This document shows positions 9,082 through 15,250 of a DNA stretch of 64,000 bases, in pieces. The notes beneath the pieces are model-generated. The model saw only the letters and a program-made list of their open reading frames with translations, was not told the DNA's origin and did not search any database. Origin of the DNA: Lentisphaerota bacterium (lineage in GTDB: Bacteria > Verrucomicrobiota > Lentisphaeria > Oligosphaerales > JABHEG01). The stretch is taken from positions 41,428 through 105,427 of the forward strand of contig JABHEG010000339.1 of NCBI GenBank assembly GCA_018676675.1. Direction: 5' to 3'. Position numbers and translations under genes: made by a program. Numbering within the stretch: position 1 is the stretch's first letter; each line of letters starts with the position of its first letter.

Positions 9082-10362
9082 TCAGGAGTCCGGGACGTTC
9101 TTGCGCCGGAAACGGACTCGGGCTACACGGCGTCGGTCGACCTCGAGGACCTCAACGTCGAATTCGTCGCATTCGAAGCGTTCCCCGGGCACGGGGATGT
9201 GGCCTGCGAGCTTCAGGATCAATCCGGCCACGGTGCCGAACCCCTCGGCGTCCATATCCACATTCAGATGCTCGCGGAGTTCCGTGATACTGAGGCGCCC
9301 CTCACAGTCAAAAACCGACTCTTCGACATGCCGGACCATCTGTTCATCGGCATCTCGTTCGTCACGCATCTCCCCGACGACTTCCTCCAGGAGGTCTTCT
9401 GTGGTCACGACACCGACCACTCCGCCATGTTCATCAACGACTCCTGCCATGGGAATATGGTGGTAACGCAGCTCGTGGAGCAGTGAACCGACCGCCTTGG
9501 TTTCGGGAACGAAGATGATGTTGTGGTGCACGAAAGGCCGGATGGAACGCTTCCGCTCCTCTGAGGCCGGCCGTTCCTCGGCTGCATAGAGCAGCTCGCG
9601 CAGATCGACGACACCTACGATGTTGTCCACTCGCTCTTCGTACACAGGGAGGCGGGTGAAGCCCCGTTTGCTCGCGAGGTCTTCAACATCCCCGACCAGG
9701 GCCGTCAAGGGCACGGAAGCAACGTCCACGAGCGGAACCATGATGGAGTCAACGGATTTGGTGTCTAAGTCAAAGACGGTGCAGAGCATGGACCCGGTTG
9801 CTTCAGGGAGGACGTTTTGTTCGACCGCCAGCTCGGCGATCGCACGCAGGTCTTCCCGCGTGACGGAGGGGGTAAGCTCCAGCTCTGCGTTCCCGCTGAC
9901 CAATGAGACGAGCCGTCGGGCGACTGCACTGGTGACCACGACGACAGGGAAAAGTGCTTTCTCGGCCCACAACAACGGGCGAACGATCACAAGGGAGAGT
10001 TGATCGGCATGGGCACGCCCCAGCGACTTGGGAAGCAGTTCACCTACGACAAGGATGAGTGGGGTCATGATGATGGTGTTGAGCAGCGTCTCCCAGGCGC
10101 CGGGGGCGTATCGCGCCAGGAGGAACTGAGCGAGCGTTGTCGACGACACCACTGCGAGATTGGTGCCGGTCAGCGTGGTGCCCAGGAAGCGCTCCGTGCG
10201 TGAGATGAGGTCTCGAGCCAGGATGGCCCGAGAGTCTCCGCGCTCGGCCAGATCGTGAAGGGTCGTCTTGCTTGCAGAGGTGAGAACGGTTTCTGAGCCG
10301 CTAAAGAATCCTTCCAGCAGCACGAGGAGAAGGATCGCCAGGATGAGGAGGGGCACGAGCAT
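9082..10362 (-). CDS. CNNM/CBS-pair/CorC_HlyC transporter-associated protein (second copy)
   Basis: The protein has about 426 residues from the ATG at 10362, which overlaps the stop of the upstream paralogue (TGATG arrangement); a GTG one codon earlier is an alternative. The architecture is that of the HlyC/CorC family: a DUF21/CNNM membrane domain with three to four helices (FFSGSETVLTSASK near residue 20, GELLPKSLGRAHAD near 110), a CBS pair (SIMVPLVDVASVP, FTRLPVYEERVDNIVGVVDL, GVVDEHGGVVGVVTTEDLLEE), and a C-terminal CorC_HlyC domain (LRISITELREHL-type, GFGTVAGLILKLAG). Relatives act in Mg2+/Co2+ homeostasis or as Na+/Mg2+ exchangers; older 'haemolysin' names are misleading. The tandem pair may form a heteromer. 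Confidence 0.9.
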   Translation of the reverse strand: MLVPLLILAILLLVLLEGFFSGSETVLTSASKTTLHDLAERGDSRAILARDLISRTERFLGTTLTGTNLAVVSSTTLAQFLLARYAPGAWETLLNTIIMTPLILVVGELLPKSLGRAHADQLSLVIVRPLLWAEKALFPVVVVTSAVARRLVSLVSGNAELELTPSVTREDLRAIAELAVEQNVLPEATGSMLCTVFDLDTKSVDSIMVPLVDVASVPLTALVGDVEDLASKRGFTRLPVYEERVDNIVGVVDLRELLYAAEERPASEERKRSIRPFVHHNIIFVPETKAVGSLLHELRYHHIPMAGVVDEHGGVVGVVTTEDLLEEVVGEMRDERDADEQMVRHVEESVFDCEGRLSITELREHLNVDMDAEGFGTVAGLILKLAGHIPVPGERFECDEFDVEVLEVDRRRVARVRFRRKNVPDS

Positions 10363-11690
10363 CACGCGTCTCCCTCATCGTCGTCTGGTGGGAGAGGGGT
10401 CAGGCGAATAGCGCCGATCCTTCGACCTGCCATGTTGAGGACCTCATAGTGGCAGTATTCGTCACTGATCTTGTCCCCGGTCCGGGGGATCCGGCCAAGC
10501 AGTTCGGTCACATGGCCACCCACGGTCTCAACCCCATTCTGAGGCAGTTCGAGGTCGAGCTCGCGGTTGATTTCGCGGATGTGCGTGCGTCCAGCGATGA
10601 GCACGTCGTTGGCCACTCGCACAAAGTGCTCTCCAGGGGCTTCTTCGATTGGGCTGATCTGGCCCACGATCTCCTGGAGAATGTCATCCATGGTCAGGAT
10701 TCCGGCGGTTCCGCCGTACTCGTCGACGAGGACGACCATCTGTGCGTGTCGGACTCGGAGCTGCGGGAGGATCTTCTCGATCTTGGCCGTTTCGGGCACG
10801 ACATGCACCGAGTAGACGGGCGTGCTTCCTGAGCTCCACACAGGGCGTCCGTGGGGGCGGAAGTCCGCGAGTGGGCGATCGATCGTGTCGGAGTCGCGCC
10901 AACGAGGGAGATCTGCGATGTGGACGAGGCCCCAGATATCATCGAGGCCCTCGTGGTACACTGGGAGGCGGGAATGCCGGGACTTACGGGCTGCGGCAAA
11001 CGCTTCAGCTACGGTCAGGCTGTCGCTGACAGCGGTGACTTCGGTGCGTGGGACCATAATGTCATGGGCATTGATCCGGGATAGTTCGAAGATGTGTTCG
11101 ACCAACTCGCGCTCCCGAGCGTCTGTCACGCCGGCCGCCTCACCGGCCGCAAGCATGCCTGAGATCTCTTCCTGCGTGAGCAACCCCCATCCGGGCACGC
11201 TGGGCTGCCCGATCAGGGTCAGCATGGCGTGGGTGACGACCCGCAGCAGGGCCCGTGCGGGGGTAATGATGCGGCTGAATACCAGAAGGGGGATGGCTGC
11301 AGCACAGGCGAGCGGGCGGGCATGTCTGAACGCGATGCTCTTGGGGGTCAATTCGCCGAAGATGATGAGGAGAAGCGTGCTACAGGCGATGGAGGCGACC
11401 GTGGAGAGGGCCCCATTGTTGCCGAGGCGGTCTCCGGCAAGAGAGGCGATCACACTGGCTAGGAGGATGTTGACGATCATGTTGCCGACCAGGAGTGTGC
11501 TGAGCAGGCACTGTGGTCGGTGCAGCAGATTCGCTACTGCTCGTTCGGTCGTGGAGCCGGTGGACATCCGTTTGACCTGGGCCCGATTGAGCGCAAAGAA
11601 CGCGGTCTCGGAGCCTGAGAAGAAGCAGGAAAGGCCAAGCAGGACGAGGAGGCCAATCACACTTGGGATGAGTTCGATCAGTGCGTTCAC
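10362..11690 (-). CDS. CNNM/CBS-pair/CorC_HlyC transporter-associated protein (first copy)
   Basis: The 442-residue paralogue of the following gene shows the same domain order: CNNM/DUF21 membrane region (CFFSGSETAFFALNRAQVKR near residue 22, FGELTPKSIAFRHA near 110), CBS pair (DIMVPRTEVTAV, HSRLPVYHEGLDDIWGLVHI, MVVLVDEYGGTAGILTMDDILQEIVG) and the C-terminal CorC_HlyC domain (LPQNGVETVGGHVTELLGRIP). The acidic tail DDDEGDA is odd. The start is a GTG at 11690 with only a weak ribosome site; a 40-codon ORF ends 1 bp upstream, suggesting translational coupling. Family members adjust cytoplasmic Mg2+ or Co2+ at the inner membrane. Confidence 0.9.
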   Translation of the reverse strand: MNALIELIPSVIGLLVLLGLSCFFSGSETAFFALNRAQVKRMSTGSTTERAVANLLHRPQCLLSTLLVGNMIVNILLASVIASLAGDRLGNNGALSTVASIACSTLLLIIFGELTPKSIAFRHARPLACAAAIPLLVFSRIITPARALLRVVTHAMLTLIGQPSVPGWGLLTQEEISGMLAAGEAAGVTDARERELVEHIFELSRINAHDIMVPRTEVTAVSDSLTVAEAFAAARKSRHSRLPVYHEGLDDIWGLVHIADLPRWRDSDTIDRPLADFRPHGRPVWSSGSTPVYSVHVVPETAKIEKILPQLRVRHAQMVVLVDEYGGTAGILTMDDILQEIVGQISPIEEAPGEHFVRVANDVLIAGRTHIREINRELDLELPQNGVETVGGHVTELLGRIPRTGDKISDEYCHYEVLNMAGRRIGAIRLTPLPPDDDEGDA

Positions 11691-11691
11691 A

Positions 11692-11814
11692 TCAGCACCT
11701 GATCAACTCCGGGCGTACAGTCACTGGGGTAAGGAAGAGCAGCTGGAAGGCGGTGAGAGAGTGACGCTTCCGCCGAGGCGGAGGTTCGTCAGGCGAGGAC
11801 AGTTCATCTTTCAT
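11692..11814 (-). CDS. Short upstream ORF, possible leader peptide of the CNNM/CBS operon
   Basis: A 40-codon ORF (MKDELSSPDEPPPRRKRHSL followed by a short hydrophobic stretch and ending in IRC) fills the leader between a strong promoter and the GTG start of the first CNNM/CBS gene. Its TGA ends 1 bp before that GTG. GGAGG lies at 11829-11833, but 14 nt from the ATG is long for a Shine-Dalgarno spacing. It could be a coupling or attenuation leader, since Pro codons are clustered and leader peptides regulate Mg2+ genes in other bacteria. It could also be an untranslated leader that happens to be open. No homology is recognised. Confidence 0.35.
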   Translation of the reverse strand: MKDELSSPDEPPPRRKRHSLTAFQLLFLTPVTVRPELIRC

Positions 11815-11855
11815 TTTGGCTTTCTATTCCTCCGGAAGTTGCGTTGCACAAAGGT

Positions 11856-11883
11856 ATTATAGCGTTTGTCGACGTCTCGTCAA
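11856..11883 (-). promoter_or_regulatory. Strong sigma-70-type promoter of the CNNM/CBS operon
   Basis: On the minus strand, TTGACG (-35, 11878-11883) and a perfect TATAAT (-10, 11856-11861) are spaced by 16 bp. The start site would be near 11848, about 35 nt before the ATG of the short ORF. It follows the end of the sigma-54 activator gene, making this pair a separate transcription unit. Confidence 0.65.
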
Positions 11884-11906
11884 GGAGCACTGTCAGCGGC
11901 GCAGGT

Positions 11907-13649
11907 TCAGCCGATATTCGTTTCATCCAGGAAACGGTAGAGGGTTGCCCGAGACACGCCGAGCACTTGAGCGGCCTTCACTTTGTTGCCGTCGGTCTCG
12001 TTCAGTGCCAGGCGGACGGAGTCGACATCCAGCTTCTTGCGTCGTCGCTTCCGGACGGAACGTCCCGGGCCGTGGAGTGACGGGGGGAGATGGTCGATCT
12101 GGATGACGGGTCCTTTGCACTTGACCAAGGCGAACTGGAGCCAGTTCTGGAGTTCACGGACGTTGCCCGGCCAGTCGTATCCAAGCATAAAATCAAGGGC
12201 TTCCTGGGAGAGTGTAACCGGCGCTCGACTGGACTCGGTGAGTTCACGTTCCAGGATGTGTTTCACGATTGCGGGGATGTCGTTCCGACGCTGTCGCAGA
12301 GGCGGAAGCTCGATGGGGACAACATTGAGTCGGTAGAAGAGATCTTCGCGGAACCGGCCATTGTCCATTTCCTGGCTCAGGTCCTTGTTGGTTGCGCTGA
12401 TGACCCGGACATTCACTTTCTGCGTTTCTTCACTCCCCACGCGTTCGAAGGTCCCTTCCTGAAGGACTCGCAGAAGCTTGACCTGCATTCCGGGTGACAG
12501 ATCACCGATCTCATCGAGGAAGATCGTGCCTTCATCGGCCAGTTCGAACCGCCCCTTCTTGTCTCTGATCGCTCCGGTGAAGGCCCCCCGGACGTGTCCG
12601 AAGAGTTCACTCTCGAGCAGGCCTTCAGGTAGGGCTCCGCAGTTTACCGGCACGAAGAGGCGGTCGGCTCGCTGTCCCTCATTGTGAATGGCAGCCGCGA
12701 TGAGTTCCTTACCCGTCCCGCTTTCGCCGTGGACGAAGACGGGGATATCTGAATCCGCCAGATCCCGGATGAGATCGAAGATGTCAAGCATGACCGGATC
12801 GTTGCCGACGATGCCGGAGAAGCTGTGGACTCGACCGATTCGCCGGGCGAGTTGGCGCTCACGGGTCAGATCTCTGAACGCTGCCAGCACGCCAACCGGC
12901 GTTCCTGCCTGGTTCTCCATCGGCCTGATGGACATGTCAAGTATGCGCTTTTCCCCCGATTTCGTGTGGATTTCAAGCTCACGTCTATCGGCATGCTTGG
13001 CAGATTCCAGGTCGTCGCAGAAGAGGCATTTTCCTCCGCAGAATCGTCCGGGGAAGACCTCATGGCAATCCTTGTTCAGCACTTCGCTTCGGCTGTATCC
13101 GGTGATCTCTTCAGCGGCTCGGTTGAAGTAGAATATCCGCCGTTCCAGATCGTGGGCGATGATACCTTCTGAGATGTGATTGAGCACGACATCGGCAGAT
13201 TGTCTTGCGTGGTGCAGAGCGGCGAGATAGCCGCGCTGGAACAGGTCTCCGACCAGGCGTCGGATCTCGTCTCTTATGGCTCTGAAGGACTCAGGTGTGG
13301 CTTTCCCTTTGTAGAAGGGATCCGGCAGGCTCCATAGGACCAGTTCCGGGGTTCCGGGGAGAGGCGTGCAGGTTTCAGGCGTCTGGTCGCAGACGATGAC
13401 TGCCACATCGTAATCAGTCTGACTCAGATCGTGGAAGGCGGGCACTTCCTGTTTGGAGATGTTGATTCCCACTTCAGCCATCACGTCCGAGGCGAGCGGA
13501 TGGGGGGTGCCGGCGGCGATTCCTGCGCAGGCGATCGTTGTCTTCTCGTCGGCTATTTGCCGCGCGAACCCCTTTGCCATCAGGGCCAGTCCGGCTTGAC
13601 CTGCGCAAACAAAGAGAACGCTTGCTGCGTCTTCGTTCTTGGTATCCAT
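11907..13649 (-). CDS. Sigma-54-dependent activator with N-terminal LMW-phosphatase/ArsC-like pseudo-enzyme domain, PAS, AAA+ and Fis HTH
   Basis: The ATG at 13649 gives 580 residues. Residues 11-140 follow the ArsC/low-molecular-weight tyrosine phosphatase fold closely (VLFVCAGQAG, DVMAEVGINIS, YDVAVIVCD, then the WSLPDP loop with Asp110). The nucleophile Cys15 is kept, but the loop C-x5-R is broken: Leu21 replaces the catalytic Arg. A PAS domain follows (about 152-265) with a Cys-rich CGGKCLFC. The AAA+ domain has GESGTGKE (308-315), GAFTGA (355-360, sigma-54 contact) and GTIFLDE (374-380). A Fis-type HTH closes the protein (VLGVSRATLYRFLDE). It is expected to activate sigma-54 promoters in response to a ligand on the phosphatase-like or PAS domain. 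Its targets are unknown; I found no clear -24/-12 site nearby. Confidence 0.9.
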   Translation of the reverse strand: MDTKNEDAASVLFVCAGQAGLALMAKGFARQIADEKTTIACAGIAAGTPHPLASDVMAEVGINISKQEVPAFHDLSQTDYDVAVIVCDQTPETCTPLPGTPELVLWSLPDPFYKGKATPESFRAIRDEIRRLVGDLFQRGYLAALHHARQSADVVLNHISEGIIAHDLERRIFYFNRAAEEITGYSRSEVLNKDCHEVFPGRFCGGKCLFCDDLESAKHADRRELEIHTKSGEKRILDMSIRPMENQAGTPVGVLAAFRDLTRERQLARRIGRVHSFSGIVGNDPVMLDIFDLIRDLADSDIPVFVHGESGTGKELIAAAIHNEGQRADRLFVPVNCGALPEGLLESELFGHVRGAFTGAIRDKKGRFELADEGTIFLDEIGDLSPGMQVKLLRVLQEGTFERVGSEETQKVNVRVISATNKDLSQEMDNGRFREDLFYRLNVVPIELPPLRQRRNDIPAIVKHILERELTESSRAPVTLSQEALDFMLGYDWPGNVRELQNWLQFALVKCKGPVIQIDHLPPSLHGPGRSVRKRRRKKLDVDSVRLALNETDGNKVKAAQVLGVSRATLYRFLDETNIG

Positions 13650-13690
13650 AGTTCCGACGGGGCTCCCTCCTGCGAACAACTGCCAGATGA

Positions 13691-13719
13691 AAGATAGCGT
13701 GGCGGCGGGTGGAACTCAA
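13691..13719 (-). promoter_or_regulatory. Sigma-70-type promoter of the sigma-54 activator gene
   Basis: Minus-strand TTGAGT (13714-13719) and TATCTT (13691-13696) with 17-bp spacing. The predicted start near 13684 supports translation from the ATG at 13649 rather than from the TTG at 13679. Confidence 0.5.
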
Positions 13720-13755
13720 GCACGTTTCCCGATGCGCTGTGGTGTACGGCCACGC

Positions 13756-13783
13756 TTGATTCCGTCTGCGCTCGCCCTATCTT
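13756..13783 (+). promoter_or_regulatory. Sigma-70-type promoter of the MlaA-MlaC-RND operon
   Basis: TTGATT (13756-13761) and TATCTT (13778-13783) spaced by 16 bp, about 100 bp before the mlaA-like start. It is divergent from the activator promoter at 13691-13719, leaving 36 bp between the two -35 boxes where a shared regulator could act. Confidence 0.45.
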
Positions 13784-13884
13784 TGCGGACAGCATTGAGG
13801 TGTGTCCCGAGGGTGTGTTCGAGTGGTGTCCAACCTGGGCGGCACAGGGCGGCAGGTGAGGCGGTGGAAAGGGCGAGTAACCGT

Positions 13885-14628
13885 ATGTTGACCCGAATAA
13901 AGATGGCCTTGGTGATCTGCGTCTCTCTGGTGCTGGCGAGTGCGACCGTGACTGGCCTGGCCGGCGAGGCTGACGATGACGTTTTTGGGGACTTCGAGGA
14001 TGAGTTCCAGGACGATGGAGGAGTCTCCCTCTCCGACCCTCTGGTTCGCTACAACCGTTTCATGTTTGCGGTGAACGACAAGGCCTATTTCTGGGTGTTG
14101 AAGCCGGTTGCTGAGACCTATGGCAAGGTTGCCCCGGAGCGCTGCCGTGTCTGTGTGCGGCGTTTCTTCCGGAACGTCGCGTTTCCTGTTCGTGGTGTAA
14201 ACAACCTGCTGCAGGGGAAGTTCCGCAGGACCGGGGTGGAGTGTTCCCGCTTCGTGATCAACACGACAGTTGGGGGGCTCGGACTCTTTGACCCAGCAGC
14301 TGAACGTTGGGGGTTTGAGGCGCACCCGGAGGATTTCGGCCAGTCACTGGGGCACTATGGGGTGGGCAGCGGCTGGCCTCTCGTACTGCCTCTGCTTGGA
14401 CCCTCGAGTTTGCGCGATGCCGTGGGGAAGGTCCCCGACTTCTTCCTGGACCCGATTTTCTACGTTGACCCGGCGGGGTTGAGGATGGGACTGCGGGGTG
14501 CGCATCTAGTCAACGAAACGTCACTGAGAATCGGCGATTACGAGGGCCTGAAAGCGGCCTCCCTTGATCCCTACTTATTCCTGCGGAACGCTTACGGTCA
14601 GAACCGGGTCAAAGCGGTGAGCGAATAG
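13885..14628 (+). CDS. mlaA: MlaA (VacJ)-family outer-membrane phospholipid trafficking protein
   Basis: The start at ATG 13885 follows a GGAAAGGG-like site; an open extension upstream is GC-driven. The 247-residue product begins with a signal peptide (hydrophobic core 7-24), but the only Cys there (C12) is not in a lipobox, so this copy is probably not a lipoprotein. After the signal comes DDDVFGDFEDEFQDD (30-44). The MlaA domain follows: DPLVRYNRFMFAVND, RRFFRNVAFPVRGVNNLLQG, ERWGFEAHPEDFGQSLGHYGVGSG, PLLGPSSLRDAVG and an end in DPYLFLRNAYGQNR. MlaA removes phospholipids from the outer leaflet of the outer membrane and passes them to periplasmic MlaC. It heads an operon with MlaC- and RND-type genes. 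Confidence 0.92.
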   Translation: MLTRIKMALVICVSLVLASATVTGLAGEADDDVFGDFEDEFQDDGGVSLSDPLVRYNRFMFAVNDKAYFWVLKPVAETYGKVAPERCRVCVRRFFRNVAFPVRGVNNLLQGKFRRTGVECSRFVINTTVGGLGLFDPAAERWGFEAHPEDFGQSLGHYGVGSGWPLVLPLLGPSSLRDAVGKVPDFFLDPIFYVDPAGLRMGLRGAHLVNETSLRIGDYEGLKAASLDPYLFLRNAYGQNRVKAVSE

Positions 14629-14638
14629 GAGTCTCACG

Positions 14639-15241
14639 ATGAAACTGGCGATATTGGTTGGTGCGATGGCTTCGGTGGTGGGGTTCCTGCCGGTCAGGGC
14701 AGATGACCTGGATGCGAAGGTGACGGTTGACGAGACGATCCAGTCGGTGCTGGGGATCCTGGGCGACAAAGAGACCGCCTCGGATGAGCGGCGTGAACGG
14801 ATTATGTCAGTGATCAAGCCTGTGTTCGACTTCGAACTCATGGCGAAGCTGACCGTGGGCAAACGCCAGTGGACGCGCTTTTCCGAGAGCCAGCGAGAGG
14901 AGTTCGTGGACCTGTTCATTCAGAAGCTGCGCCGCGCTTACTTGGACAAACTCGAACTGTTCTCAGACGAAACCGTGGTGGTCGGGGATTCGGTAGCTGC
15001 GAGGTCAGGGAAGGTGCACGTCCCGACGCACGTCATCTCCAAAGGGGATCGGATATCGATTCTCTACAAGCTTTATCACCCGAAAGGGGCTTCCTGGCGT
15101 GTGTACGACATGGAGATCCTGGATGTCAGCGTCGTGTCGTCCTACCGCTCCGAGTACATCCCCATTCTGCGTGCCGGTGAGCCCGAAACGCTTTTTGCGA
15201 AGATGCGCGAGAGTATCTCGGCCGGTTCGGGAGGGGAGTAG
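14639..15241 (+). CDS. mlaC: MlaC/Ttg2D (HpnM-like) periplasmic lipid shuttle
   Basis: The 200-residue protein has a short signal peptide ending near VRA and a well placed AGGAG 8 bp before the ATG. MlaC/Tol-tolerance family landmarks are the region IMSVIKPVFDFELMAKLTVG, then WTRFSESQREEFVDLFIQKL, AYLDKLELFSDETVV, and strands ending in YDMEILDVSVVSSYRSEY. The family carries a single phospholipid or hopanoid through the periplasm. The gene lies 10 bp after mlaA and 9 bp before the RND gene, so it should hand lipids between those two partners. No MlaD, MlaE or MlaF gene is in the window. Confidence 0.92.
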   Translation: MKLAILVGAMASVVGFLPVRADDLDAKVTVDETIQSVLGILGDKETASDERRERIMSVIKPVFDFELMAKLTVGKRQWTRFSESQREEFVDLFIQKLRRAYLDKLELFSDETVVVGDSVAARSGKVHVPTHVISKGDRISILYKLYHPKGASWRVYDMEILDVSVVSSYRSEYIPILRAGEPETLFAKMRESISAGSGGE

Positions 15242-15250
15242 ACTGTCGGG

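Noticed and set aside
13639..13884. 82-codon N-terminal extension of MlaA
   Set aside because: It overlaps the activator's start and its promoter region and would bury the signal peptide; the ATG at 13885 has a ribosome-binding site.
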